A DNA stretch of 64,000 nucleotides from Bettongia penicillata ogilbyi. Taxonomy: Eukaryota; Chordata; Mammalia; Diprotodontia; Potoroidae. The notes below the pieces were generated by a model. That model had not been told where the DNA came from. It worked only from the letters and a program-made list of their open reading frames with translations, and made no database searches. Each line of letters begins with the position of its first letter. Position 1 is the stretch's first letter. The DNA lies in assembly GCA_023548195.1 (NCBI GenBank), contig JAJHZJ010000808.1:3949182-4013181 (forward strand). Direction: 5' to 3'. The translations under genes and the position numbers were made by a program. Positions 46,008-58,138 of this stretch are shown in pieces.

Positions 46008-46098
46008 GGAAGGGTAGCTAGGTGATGCAGACTACAGAGTCAGAGTCAGTAGACTCTTCGAGAGTTCAAATCTAGCCTCAGACACTTTCTACCTGTGT
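46008..46098 (+). repeat. MAR1-type SINE, left part
   Basis: 'gggtagctaggtgatgcagactacagagtc' and 'gttcaaatctagcctcagacactttct', then interrupted by another SINE at 46099. Confidence 0.85.
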
Positions 46099-46410
46099 AT
46101 GTGTGTGTTCATCCATTGTTGCCGAAAAAGACCATGCCATCAGAGAAATGATGACATGACTTGCACTTGACTTTGTTTTGAGTAAGGGCTGAGCAGGTCA
46201 TCAGCCTCACTTCTCCTCCAGAGCCATCTGAATCCAGTGACCAGATATTCATCAGGGTGAATGGAGATGACCCAGGATGAGGCAACTGGAGTTAAGTGAC
46301 TTGCCCGGTGTTACACAACTAGTGACTGTCAAATGTCTGAGGTGAGATCTGAACTCAGGTCCTCTTGACTCCTGCACCGGTGCTCTATCCACTGTACCAT
46401 CCAGGTGCCC
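46099..46410 (-). repeat. CORE-SINE with RTE-like tail, inserted in a SINE
   Basis: Full-length minus-strand copy: tail at 46101 ('gtgtgttcatccattgttgccg'), tRNA head at its far end ('gtgctctatccactgtaccatcc'). Short similar words flank it (ttctacctgtgt, about 46087-46098; ttccaacctgtgt, 46411-46423). Confidence 0.9.
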
Positions 46411-46580
46411 TTCCAACCTGTGTGACGCTGGGCAAATCACTTAACTGTTTGTCTCAGTTTCCTTATCTGTAAAATAAGATGGAGAAGGAAATGACAAACC
46501 ACTCCAGTATCTTTGCCAAGAAAACCTCAAATGGGGTACCAAAGAGTTGGACATGACTGAAAACAACTGAACAATCACAA
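46411..46580 (+). repeat. MAR1-type SINE, right part
   Basis: Resumes with 'acctgtgtgacgctgggcaaatcacttaac' and ends 'agagttggacatgactgaaaacaactgaac'. Confidence 0.9.
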
Positions 46581-46892
46581 AAGCAATGTATAATGAATAG
46601 CATGAGATAAAAAAAAATATTAATACAGCATTGTCATTTCCCTCAATAATACCTACATATATTCTTGTAGGGAAGAAAGGGCAAATATATAATTAACTAT
46701 AAAATTTAAAAATATCATAAATGCCATAAGAGGGGCATGAACAAAATACTGTGGGGATTTAGAGGAAGAAGAGATTGGCTTTGATTGTAAGAGGAGTGAG
46801 GAATAAGGGAAGCCTTGGTAGAAGAGGCACATGAATTGGGCCCAAAAGGTTGAGTGTAATGTCAATAGAATAGCATGGTTTCAATCAACTGG

Positions 46893-47015
46893 TCTATACA
46901 TTAAACACCTACTAAATGCCAGGCACTGTGCTAAGCCCTGGGGATACAAAAAAAGGCAAAAGACAACTCTTGCCCTCAAGGAGTTTATAATCCAGTGGGA
47001 GAATCTAATGGTAAT
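46893..47015 (+). repeat. Ancient interspersed repeat (unclassified)
   Basis: 'ctaaatgccaggcactgtgctaagccctggggatacaaa' and 'cttgccctcaaggagtttataatccagtggg'; the best preserved of three copies. Confidence 0.7.
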
Positions 47016-47024
47016 AGGGGAAAA

Positions 47025-47180
47025 TGCATAAGCTCAGAGAATTTGCGTTCAAATCCTAGCCCATATACTTTCAATTTGTGTGACCTTTGGAAAGTTACTG
47101 AACTTTGCTTAGTTTATCTTTTCATCTATAAAATGAAAGTTAGACTGGCTAGCCTCTGAAGTATCTTTTAGCTCTAGTTT
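47025..47180 (+). repeat. MIR
   Basis: 'gtgtgacctttggaaagttactgaactttgc' and 'ttcatctataaaatgaaag'. 47181-47764 beyond shows nothing recognisable. Confidence 0.65.
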
Positions 47181-47764
47181 TATAGTATACAATAAATGCA
47201 TTATCTATTATAAAAATATATAAAATGTATTCTATAAACGGGATGGAACTTGACCATATCTCACAATTTGGCAAATAGGTACATTCAGAAAAACAGCAAA
47301 TTCTGTACTGACAGATACTTCAAGATGGGGAGGGGGTCTAGTGAGCTGTCTTACTGGATATATCTAGAACTATCTCACTCTATCTTGTCACAAGACTCCA
47401 AATGCTCATGATTATATTCATTTTGGGGAAGTAATACCCTTTTATCCTTTTTTTGTCAATTGCTCTTCCCTTAAGAGTGTCATCCCTGGGCTCCTCTTCT
47501 CTCACAAGTGAACAAAATTCTCCCCATCTCTCCTATATAGGAAAATGTACAGTTCTCACGATCTCTCTTGCCAATAATGGGCTACAGTTGGAAAGTAGCT
47601 GAAATAGTTTGAAACCCAGAGATACCTGATGTGAACTGGATTGAATACCCAGGTATCACTATTGGAAATGGTTGGCATTTTTCTCAGCCTCAGGTTACTA
47701 GCCTGAAGCGATAATCATGCTGTCTCTCAGATGGCAGAACTGAAGTGGAAACTATGTAAAGATC

Positions 47765-48225
47765 TCATGTTCTTTTTTTTAAAAAATCACTTATTTGTTT
47801 TGAACATTCATTTATTTAAATTTTGAGTTCCAAATTCTATCCCTTCCTTTGAGAAGGCAAGTAATATGATATTAATTATATAGGTGAAATCATGCAAAAC
47901 ATTTCCATATTAGACATGTTACAAAAAAAAAGAAAATGAAAACAATCCAATGAAAAGAGAAAAATATGAAGAAACTGAAAAGGCATGCCTCAATGTGCAA
48001 TCAGAGCCCATTAGTTCTCTCCCTGGAGGTGAATAGCATTTTTCATCATGGGTCCTTAGGAATTGTCTTGGACCATTGTCTTGATCAGAGAAGCTAATTG
48101 TTATGATGTTACTGTGTACAATGTTCTCCTGGTTCTTCTCACTTCACTTTGCATCAGTTAATATAGGACTTCCCAGGTTTTTTTGAAGCTATCCTGCTCA
48201 TCATTTGTATAGTACAAAAGTATTC
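47765..48225 (-). repeat. L1 3' UTR, antisense
   Basis: 'ttttgagttccaaattctatccc', 'agttctctccctggaggtgaatagcatttttcatcatggg', 'gtactg..gtacaatgttctcctggttcttctcacttcac' are the antisense marsupial L1 3' UTR in order. Confidence 0.85.
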
Positions 48226-50075
48226 CAAGATCTTATGTTCTAATGATTTTATTCTAAAATAAAAGGAGGAAGGTGACTGAGATAGTGGGCTAGAGGGTAA
48301 GGAACAGAACAATCTGAAGCTGGGAGATAAAGACAGGGGGAAGTGGTCAAGAGAGAAAGAAAATACATGAAACAGATTAAGAGAGAAAATAAAAGAGGGG
48401 TAAGAAAACCCCAAAAAACTTTCCAAGTTTCTAGTATTCCAGCTTCTTGATGTTCTCTCTGAAAAGCTGGAGAAGAAACCTTCATTAGACTAGAGTAATT
48501 GACAGACTGCACAGGACAGTTTGGATCCTTTCTTACTTTATTAAACATTCATAAAATTTTAAAAATCCTTAGAGATCAGAATAGCCCAGCTCATTTGATA
48601 GATTAAGGAACCAGGGCCAGCAAAATGAAGCCTGACGAAAAGGACAGTTCATCTTTTTAGCCCCCTCTTCTTCTCTCAGGAGATTAAGACATGTTCATTA
48701 TTTGAATCCAGGACTTTTGGACAGCCAATCACATCCTTGAAGGATAGCTTGCTGCAGTAAAGATATCAGGTCCAACTCCCTTTTTTTCACACATGTTCCC
48801 CAAGGTTAGCAAAATTCCTTGAGGTAAGAACAGTGTTTAGCAGGAGAGCTGGATTTCTAAAATTAACCCATTACAGGGAGCTGAATTTTGAACTCAGTTT
48901 AGAGACAAAGAACTATGACTTAAGATAAAAGACATTACATAACAAAAGAAATTATAGGACAGAATCAATTAATTATAAATAGGAACGAAAAGAAAATGAT
49001 CTTAATCTTTTCAGAGCTATAGCGTGTCTAAGAGGTGAGGTGAAAAAAGTCTTACTGGAGCCAAGCATTGGGGGATTTAAGTACAAGAGGATTTGCCTTT
49101 TGTCCTAGGGACTGTAGAAACCATCAAAGCTTCTTCAGATGGTGAGTGAATCTGTTCTCAGCTGCCCTCAATAAATAGAAGTCCAAAGGCTAGGAGAAAC
49201 TCCATCTTAGCTCACTGATTGATTTTTGGCACTGACCCCACAGTATCTGAAAACTCAGGATGTTTTGTATTTTGAATTTGAAGTAGGTAAACAAGAATGA
49301 CCAGTCTAGTACTGGTTGAGATTGCTTTTTGTTGGAAGGGGCTTTGGGGTTAGGTATCCTGTGCATACTCTCGAAGGGTATTAGCTCTGTGCTTTCCCCT
49401 GCTTGGGACAAAAATAAATAGTCCCATGATCTTCTCACCTTCAGGGAGTCAAAGGGCAGCCAAGGCCATTAAGGGTGGGGAGAAAGGCAGAAAAGCACCA
49501 CTACAGAGCTGACATGAGAATCAGCTGTGGGGCGTAGCTTTCTTTCATCTTGCCCGCCTCTTTCCTCAGATGAAGGCAATACAGCTGTGGGTTTGGACAC
49601 AGCACCCTCACCTTCTCAGCCTAAATCTCTGGTGGCTAACCTCCATCTCTCTGAAACCCTAGAAGGAGGAAGTGGGGGAGATCCCAGGTGCGTGGGGACT
49701 CATGAGTGGGGCCCAAACAGAGAAGTTGTAAAAGTTTGGAGGAGGGTCTGCACGAAGGTCAGGGAAGCTAGGAAGCCACCAGTTGTGCTGGCAGAAGGAT
49801 GTAGTCTAGGGTGGATTGTGCCACCCTGCAGGTACATGTACTGTTATAACCTTAAAGAGGCTTAGGCACCTGAGCTAATCTTGGTTTCTTCAGGGAACTG
49901 TCTTCATTTTTCTTGGGTAAGAACTAGGAAATATGCACACTGCCCTAATAAGTACTATTAGCATCAGACAGGATGGCTTTACCTTTGTTACTTAAGCTCT
50001 GGTTTTCTCAGAACAGCCACCAGTTTAAGGCATGTCATAGGATAAAATATATAAGGTGACAGTTTAGGCATAGAT
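48226..50075. other. Repeat-poor unassigned sequence
   Basis: A worn reverse MIR trace at 48575-48650, otherwise unique. 49500-49870 is relatively GC-rich; a 112-codon frame there has no ATG at its left end and no family resemblance. Confidence 0.45.
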
Positions 50076-50079
50076 CTGG

Positions 50080-50225
50080 AGTTGGCCAAGACCTCAGAAG
50101 CCATTTGTTTCAGTGCCCTCATTTTATAGATGAGGAAACTGAGGCCCAGAAATAGGGAAATAACAGGGCTATGGTTCTCTAGTCCAACTGATAGGACTGG
50201 ATCCCTAAGGGCCCTGTATTTTCCC
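50080..50225 (-). repeat. MIR fragment
   Basis: 'ccctcattttatagatgaggaaactgaggcccagaaataggg' in reverse MIR order. Confidence 0.75.
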
Positions 50226-50229
50226 ATAC

Positions 50230-52085
50230 CTTCCAGCAGCCCAGATCACTGACCCACTCCAGACTATTTGCTTTCTTTAATCCCACTTGCATCATCTAAT
50301 TGGCCTACTTGACATTCCTTTCACTGGTGCACGCCAGACTATTTAGCACTTTTTAATCCTACTCAGATCCTTTAACTTTCCCTTTTGTATCAGTCTCACC
50401 CCCATTAAGTTGCTGGTTCTCTGGGAACTTTTCCTGCTTCTATTGGCATTAATAAATGACAATAAATCTTGTCATTTTACTAGAAGAAGGTTTGAGTGTG
50501 TGAATTAATTACAGGCAAATGCAGCCCTGTACCCTGACATTTGGGGTTCCCAGCAATCCCAAACCACAACCAGTAGGAGTCCCAGTTCCTTGGACTCCTG
50601 AACTAGTACCCTCTCCATTAACCTATGCTGCTTTGCACTGATCATTGCCTGGGCTTCAGTTTCCTCTTCTATAAGAGCTGGAACAAATGATTTCCAAAGT
50701 TCTTTCTCCCCTTCTGTTGTTTCAGGATCCAACAGCAGCTTTGACAACATGATCCAAAGGTTGGAAGGGTCCTCTTGGGGAGAGAGCTAAGGGCTGAGTA
50801 TCTAATAGGAGACCTGGCTTTGCTTAGGTCTGGCCTGAAACAAACTACTTCGATTCTCAGGGTCGTGGCTTCTTTCAATGAATTTGAGAATATCTATCCT
50901 ACCTACAATTGCACTGACATCTCCTCCCCACTTTACTTAAACACTAACAAAAGTGTTTAACAGTCCGTTAGAAACAGATCACGTCTGAGTTTTAGACCAA
51001 AGGCTATCAGAATTAATGTGGCTTCTGCTGGCCTTTAGAAACACCTTAGTTGGTAACTGTGTGGTGAAAATGTAATTTGACAGCCCTCAGAGCATGTTCT
51101 CTGAATAACCTGGGAGAGGAAGTGCCCCACTTGACTGCGCCTCATTTAATGATAAGGTTTGCAGAAACAACTCACTGTAATTCTGGCTTCCGGATTAAAC
51201 GTTAAACGAATGAAGGACATCTGAGGTTTGCTGACTCCCAAATCATTAAAATGATCTGATTACACACAATATCTATCACAAGCTGAAACTGTAGATTTTC
51301 AAGCAATGTTTTCCCCAAGGGCAGTTGTTATTTTGGGTTCTTGCAAAATAAACAGCTCTTTTCTTTGAGAAGACCCCCTCCCTTCCTCACCCTCTGCCCC
51401 TGCATTTCATTGCAGAGACTGCTTGGGTGGTATTTGTACCCACGGAAAGACTGACAGGAGGCTATCCAGGGAGATTTCCCCCCCCCTAAAAAAACCAAAC
51501 TGTTTAATGATATCATAGTCATTTCTAGAAACTATCCCCCTTCTCTCTTACCTCCCTCACCCTTCCAGGAATCAAACACTTGTTTTGCAACAGAAAGTTA
51601 AAGGAAAACAACCTATACAGTAAACTTTTCTGACTGTATAGAACATTCTGCCTCAGGTGTCCTCATTTCTCTGCTGAGAGGACAGAGTTACATTTCTCCA
51701 TCTGTTTTCTAGAATCTTCATGATTTTTTCTTGTAGTTTTTTAAATAGTTGTATTTACATCATGTATATTATTCATTTGGTTTTCTTATTGTCTTTTCAT
51801 ACATATTTTCCCAACAAGACTTTTCAGAGTTCCCCAGTATTTAGACAAGGGAGTCCCTTCCTGTCTGGCCATGCTCCATGCTACTATGTCTCCCTCCTTC
51901 AAGATTTTATTGAAAGAGAAAGCAGCTGATTTCAAACAAAGAAAATAAAGAGCAGTGTTGTCATACATTAACATGGATGGAAAATGAAAAAAACCGAACA
52001 TTTTAAGTGCCAGAGCAGGAGAGATGAGACTAGCATGACCATGTCCCAGTAAAGATGCTTTTTTAGGTGGAAGTTTACCCAAAAG
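50230..52085. other. Repeat-poor unassigned sequence
   Basis: The longest stretch with few recognisable repeats. 50990-51320 looks unique, with homeobox-type ATTA words near 51240-51265; 51360-51500 has a C-run. No gene evidence. Confidence 0.4.
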
Positions 52086-52089
52086 TGGG

Positions 52090-52238
52090 TTGCAAATTGG
52101 TACAATGGGGAAAGCATGAATTTTAACTCATGGGACTTTATGTTTAAATTCTGGCTTTCCTACTTACTATTCATGTGAATTTGATGAAATCATTTACTCT
52201 CTCTAGACATTAGTTTCATTATCTAGAAAAGGAGAGGA
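52090..52238 (+). repeat. MIR
   Basis: 'gtacaatggggaaagcatgaattttaactcatggg' through 'ttagtttcattatctagaaaagg'. Confidence 0.65.
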
Positions 52239-52527
52239 ATATGTGCAGCAGTGCACACTGTAATTCCACCTACCTAGACTTTTGAGACATATCTCCTAAC
52301 CTTGGTATTCTGAGCTGCAGTGGGCTATGCTGATCTGATCATGTTAAATTTGGCATTAATCCTGTTGAGCGTCAGTCACCGGGTTGTCTGAAGAAGGGGT
52401 TTGCCCAACAGGTTGGAAATGGAGCATGTCAAAGCTTACTTGCCAGTCAGTAGTAACATTGGACCTGTGAGTGGTCCCTACATTTCCAGCCTGGGCAAAA
52501 TGAACAGACTTAGTCTTAAAAAAAAAA
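52239..52527 (+). pseudogene. RN7SL: 7SL RNA (SRP RNA) retrocopy 3
   Basis: Sense-strand copy with all landmarks in order: 'ctgagctgcagtgggctatgctgatc' (52312-52337), 'caccgggttgtctgaagaaggggtttgccc', 'aggttggaaatggagcatgtcaaag', 'tccagcctgggcaaaatgaacagacttagtctt' and a ten-A tail (52518-52527). The tail marks retroposition of the RNA. Divergence excludes function as SRP RNA. It stops about 26 bases before an hAT terminus. Confidence 0.92.
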
Positions 52528-53237
52528 GTGGGGGATGGGTTGAACTAGAAATTTGGTGTTTCTCAAACTGTGGGTCAAGTAACTAATGTGGAAGTCTTGA
52601 AAAATTTGACAACAGCAAAAGGTTTCAGAATATGCAACGACCAAAAATTAATTAAAAATCAAACATGTAATGAATCTGATGTGTTTCTGGCAGTTCTTGT
52701 CCATGTTGCATCACACAACTTCACCACAGTCTTGATTCTGAACACACAACATGCGCACTTTGCTCTGTGCATGTCATCATGCCACACAGTTCCAAGGAAC
52801 ACTGCCAGAAATACCTTGGCTCAGATTTGAGGTTATTGTATGTATGAATTGCCTTGTTTTTACTGTACATAACAAAGTTTTCTGCTCTTCTGCTCATAGT
52901 TTAATTATGAAAAATAAAGACTTTTATTATTTTCCTACTATCATTCCTCAGCATATAAGTATCAAATTAGTATATCTTTGGATGTATTGTGTTAGAATGT
53001 TTGATTTTACAAACTCCTGTTTTCTCCTTCTTTTACAGAAACATAAGTGTTTAATTAGAGCAAATAATGACAAAAGCTCTTTATTATATTTCTCCACCTT
53101 CACCACTGTATGTATGTGCATGAACATCAATTTTTAAAACTGAGCACAAACAAATGTAATTTCATAAGCTAAAGCTAGTATTTATCTAAGAAATTATTAG
53201 CAATATTTATATTTTAGGACAAAAATATTTTTTGTTT

Positions 53238-55110
53238 ATGGATAAGTGGCTAAATTTAGGCAGAAGAGGTAAAAATACTGATGATGATATATCAGAGTCT
53301 TCACTACCAGGTTGCAGAATACCTAAATTGGTAAGAAAAAGAGAATATGCTGAATCATTTTCACAATGTGGATTTACTTCTAATAACGATGGTGGTGTGG
53401 AAAAACTTCTTTGCTTAATTTGTAATAAAATTTTGGCTGCAGAGAACATGAAACCACTTAAACTAAAATAACATCTTAATACCAAGCATGCAGTGTGCTG
53501 TAATAAAGCAATGGAATATTTTGAACGACTTTTAAAATCTTCAAATAAAGAAAAGCAATGTTTGAGAAATTTGTTAGTCAATGAAAAGTATTTATTTGCA
53601 TCTTATGAAACTTTTTATTTAACTGCAAAATCTAAAAAGCCGTATGTGATAGGAGAAAATCTCATGGCTGCTATTAAAATATCAGAAATAGTTCATGGGA
53701 AAAAGTGTGAGGACGAAAGTCACAGAATTCCTTTATCAAATAATATTGTTTCCAAAAGAATCTCTGAAATTAGCAAATTAATGACCAATTCCAGCAGCTT
53801 ATTACCAGATTTAAGGGCATCCCAAAGTTTGCAATTCAGTAAAATGACACAACTGATATTTCTAACATGGCACACAGTTAGTTACTTTATATAAGATATG
53901 TTTGTGAAGGAAGCATATATACAGAATTATTGTTTTGTCATCCTTTGGAAGAACATACAAGAGGGGAGGTCATATATCTTAAAGTTTTAAGATTTTTTTT
54001 CACAAATGAAAGTTTACAGTGGAGAAATTGCATTGGAATCTGTAGTGTATTCATCCTTCATTGCCAAAGAAGACCATACCATCAGAGAATTGATGACATG
54101 ACTTGCACTTGACTTTGTTTTGAGTGAAGGAGGACTGTGCAGGTCATCAGTCTCACTTCTCCTCCAGAGTCATCTGGATCCAGTGACCAGATATTGATCA
54201 GGTTGACTGGAGATGACCCAGGATGAGGCAATTGGGGTTAAGTGACTTGCCCAAGGTCACATGGCTAGTGAATGTCAAGTGTCAGAGGTGAGATTTGAAC
54301 TCAGGTCCTCCTGACAATGGAGAAATTTTATTGGAGTCTGTAAGGATGGTGTTGGAGCAATGATGGATAAGAATGTTGAATTTGTAGCAAAAGTTAAAGC
54401 TAGTGGCAATGAACATATCACTTTTAGTCACTTCATGATCCATCAGGAGGTATTCATAGTCAAAAAAATATATCACTAGAGTTTTATATTGTGCTTTGTG
54501 ATAATACGAAAATCATTAACTTCATTAAAAGTTGTACCCTTAACAGTTGTTTTCAAACCTTTGGAAAGACAGAGACTCCTATCATAAAAGCTTATTAATA
54601 TATGCAGAGGTGAGGTGGCTCTCGAGAGGGAGGGCTTAAACTTCAGTTTAAGCAGATTATTGAAATTGAGAGATGAAGTTGTTATATTTTTGACTGAACA
54701 GAAATCTGATTTTGTAATTTTTTTCATAATGCTTACAACTTTTAAAACTGTTATTTGTTAGATATTTTTGAAAACAATGATTTAAACATGTTGCTTCGAG
54801 GAAAAATTGTAGCATATTTATGTTAAAAGATAAAATTGGAAGTTTTACTAAAAAAAAAAGTTAGCAGATGGAAGAATAGGGTGGAAAATAGTTCTTTAGA
54901 AATGTTTACAGGTCCAGATTATTTTGTAATTGAAAATTACCTTCCTAAACGATTTAATTGTAAGATTTAACAAAGATACAAAAGATTTAATTGTAAGAGT
55001 TAAAATTGATCATCTGAAGTACCTAGAAACACAATTTCAGTAATACTTTCCTTCAAATTTTGATCCTCAAAAACTAAACTGAGCTCATAAACACAATTTC
55101 ATTCAACAGT
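53238..55110 (+). pseudogene. Decayed hAT/ZBED-like transposase
   Basis: Starts MDKWLN and carries a BED zinc finger: CLIC at the Cys pair and HLNTKH at the His pair. A stop (TAA 53469) lies just before the first His. The frame continues with YFERLLKSSNKEKQ, KKPYVIGENLMAA and RIPLSNNIVSKRISEIS, in the order of the ZBED5/FAM200/Charlie transposases. After a frameshift comes LFCHPLEEHTRGE and LQWRNCIGICS, where a SINE is inserted (54045-54317), then EVRWLSRGRA, LRDEVVIFLTEQKSDF and GPDYFVIENYLP. Several stops and shifts follow. The C-terminal dimerisation part is not recognised. Not a domesticated gene in this state. Confidence 0.88.
54045..54317 (-). repeat. CORE-SINE with RTE-like tail inside the transposase relic
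   Basis: Same family as 1924-2236 and 46099-46410. Target duplication tggagaaatt..attgga.tctgta at 54020-54044 and 54318-54342, 22 of 25 matching, fixes both edges. Its tRNA-head end is shortened, ending at 'actcaggtcctcctgac'. Confidence 0.9.
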
Positions 55111-55150
55111 TAGAGCCCTGTCTGTTGATCTTTGTGCTAATTTCTTTGCT

Positions 55151-56205
55151 TGTATTTTCTCCACGTTCAGGATGCTGACCTTTCCTCTGAACTAGTGAGT
55201 GTAATTAAAGTAAGATAGCTGACCTCTTTAAAAGCTATCTTTCCTTTAGCAAAGCAGATCAAAGAAACTGTGCTAGCAGGCCATCCTGGGTGTGTGAGGG
55301 TGCTTGCTACTATAGTTTTTCTCTCCATGCTTTTACCTCCTATTGGATGCTTTGGAATATATTTAAATTATTAGAACTTGTCTGAAGCAAGGTCACCTTA
55401 GGCTTGGGAACACATCATGTTCATGATGGTTAAAAGACAGGAAACTGGTAAGTAGACATCAGCATGCTTTGTGGATGCCATATCCCACTAGGAAGATACT
55501 GCTTCTGGAGAAGCATGATGAATGAAACATGCTCAGATATTTTGTAACTGGTTCCATTTTGCTATTCACATTTTGCTTTTTGATTGGCTCTGTAGCTGGA
55601 ACCAATAGAGAACTGGGTTCAAAAGGTTCCAATCTACCAGAGTCAGTCCTCTTGATCTGACTTCTTTCCTTGATTTGGCATCATTCAGGGGAGAGACTAA
55701 TATCTTTTGTTATAATATGTGTCCTGATTCTTTGTTTGGAACATATAATGACCACAGGAGCAGGAGTCATAAGAGGAAGATTCTTGTTCTTATCTCTGCT
55801 AACAAAGGTTGTATAGCCATGGACAAATCACCTAATTTTTTGTGTCTTTGTTAAAGCAACAAATAAAAATTATTGTGACCAGGGTAAATTCAATTGTGGG
55901 AGTGATATGTGGGTCAGAGAACAGATCACCCTCCTGGAGAAGAGGTGTCTCAGAGAGTACTGTCTCTCCCCTTTTGGCATAGGTGATGATCCCTGAGACC
56001 CCAACCCTTGAGATAAAGCAAGAATAGGAAAGAAAAAGAAGGGGATTTTGGGAAGTTAGCCTAGGACACAGAGTGTCAATAGCACCTGGACATCAGTGAT
56101 GGTGGCCTAAAGCAGGTAAGGGAGTAATTATTGGAACAGGACTACCTCAAGAAGGAAACATGCCCTTCCATGTTAGCATTGTGGGGCAATGCCCTTGTTA
56201 TGCCA
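55151..56205. other. Unassigned intergenic sequence
   Basis: A worn MIR trace near 55740-55860 ('gtatagccatggacaaatcacctaa'); nothing else recognised. Confidence 0.45.
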
Positions 56206-56209
56206 TCTT

Positions 56210-56372
56210 ATTTACTGCTTTAGTCTAAGTTTCCTAATCTCTAAAGTGACGAAAATATTTGCCTCACCTACATCATAGGATTATTGGGGATATCAAATGA
56301 GATAATGCGTGTAAAAGACCTTTGAAAACTATCAAGTGCTCTCTCTATGTAAGATAATATTATTATCATGGT
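56210..56372 (+). repeat. MIR 3' half
   Basis: 'tttcctaatctctaaagtgacg', 'tatcaaatgagataatgcgtgtaaaagacctttgaaaac' and 'taatattattat'. Confidence 0.7.
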
Positions 56373-57060
56373 TGGGCTAGAGTCAAGTATCCCAGGGAAG
56401 GCTGGCATGGGGGAAAACCTGTTCTTTGGGGAATCTAAAGGGATGAAAGGAGAAAAGATAAAAAAAGGAGGCAATGGCTTGTTGCCCCCAGGAAACTCTG
56501 CTCAATGTGACCTCCTTGGGTCACTGTGGTCACTGGGTAACTGTGGCAAGTTATCTGGCATGTTCCACAAGGGTAGTCTGCCCCCAGAGAATGTTCAATT
56601 GTAGAGAACGCAAAGGGAGTCATGATTACAAACACTATTATCTTATGTCCCATTAGCATCTCTAGGGTAATAGTTATTCAAATGCTTCTGGAATTTTGTT
56701 GACAAAGGGAAGTCATGAAAGTGCTTGGTTTATTCCAAGCAAGAAAAACATCTGGGTGATCCATAGGCTGTACATTTCCTTTAGGAGCAAATAGAAACTG
56801 AATAATACTTTTAGCCTGTTATTATGGAGATGTCCTGATAAGTAATGGCTATTCTTTGGGTTCCAATAATTTTATTACTTTTATAAGAGCATCTCTGCAA
56901 TAATTTGGTTTCTAGTAACAAGGAGTAAAAAGAGAAAGAGTAAAACAAAGCATTTCAACTAAACAAACATCAGCTGAGTCTAACAGTCTATCAATATTCA
57001 ACACTTATATTGCCCCAAAGCAACAAAGAAGGGAGAGAGCTACATTCTCCTTCATCTTCC

Positions 57061-57095
<35 letters not shown>

Positions 57096-57199
57096 CATGG
57101 CTCCTTCATCTCTCCTTCAGCAACAATCTTGAGTATTATAATTTCACAGCCTTTGGTTTTTTTTTCTTTTTTTTTCTTTTTTCCATTTTCATTTTAATT
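56373..57199. other. Unassigned sequence with T-rich runs
   Basis: Unique up to about 57055, then a run of about 25 T (57061-57085) and further T-rich stretches to 57185, possibly the A-rich tail of the antisense L1 that follows. Confidence 0.5.
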
Positions 57200-58067
57200 T
57201 TTGTATGTGTTGTTTCCCTGGTTCTCCTTACTTAGCTGAACCATTTCATATAAGTCTTCTTTGTATTTTTCACAGTATATTCATGTCCCACAATTGCTTA
57301 AACGGTTCCCTAACTGATTGACATCTCCTTTATTCTCAGTTCTTTCCTATTGCACAGAAATACTGCATGACTATTTCATTGTGGGGGGGATTATTTTTTT
57401 TTTTGTCTGTAACCGCAATGAGATCTCTGGGTCAAGGAGTATGAGCATTTTTGTTCATTTTTTGTCTTTAGCATAATTTCAAATTACTTTCTAGAATATT
57501 TGGATCAATTCCCAGACCCATCTACCATTTATAAATGTGCTTATCCTTTTACAGGGTCTCCAACTCTGACTCTTCCTCCTTTTTACTCACTTTTGTCTAT
57601 TTGTTGGGTATGAAGTGAAACTTCAGAGTTCTTTTGATTTATGTTAATCTTTTTTTAGTAATCTGGTTCACTCTTTCATAGTGTTGTTAATAGCTTGCAA
57701 TTCTTTTAAGAACTGTTTGCTTTTATCTTTTGATCACATTTGATTGGATAATGGCTTTTTTCCTCATATTGTGGAGCTCATATTGTGTTAACTCCTTATC
57801 AGAGATATTAAATCTCTGTGTGATGCAAAAATTTCCTCCAATTGACTACCTCTCTGTCTTGATTTTTTTAAATATAAAAGCCTTTCAATTTCATATAATC
57901 AAAATTATCTACTTATATTTTATTATTATCTCTATCCCTTGTTTGTTTGGTTAAAACTCTTCCTGATCTAGTTCTTTTCTAATTTTCTTACGGTGTGACT
58001 TTTAACATGTAGGTCTTATGTCCATTTTGAGCTTTTTGTGGTACAAGGTGTAATATATTGGTCTAAC

Positions 58068-58090
58068 CAGAGGTTCTTAATTTTGTGTGT

Positions 58091-58138
<48 letters not shown>

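Larger units (their letters stand above)
52554..55150 (+). mobile_element. hAT-Charlie (ZBED-type) DNA transposon, left end and body
   Basis: The left terminus 'tggtgtttctcaaactgtgggtc' resembles the Charlie inverted repeat 'cagtggttctcaaactgtgggtc'. About 680 bases of leader precede the transposase relic. The right inverted repeat is not recognised, so the 3' limit is approximate. Confidence 0.75.

Noticed and set aside
49527..49865. 112-codon frame in a GC-richer stretch
   Set aside because: Starts with GTG, has no recognisable domain, and no splice or promoter context supports it.
52751..53137. 128-codon frame upstream of the hAT transposase relic
   Set aside because: Out of frame with the transposase and without hAT motifs; probably transposon leader sequence.
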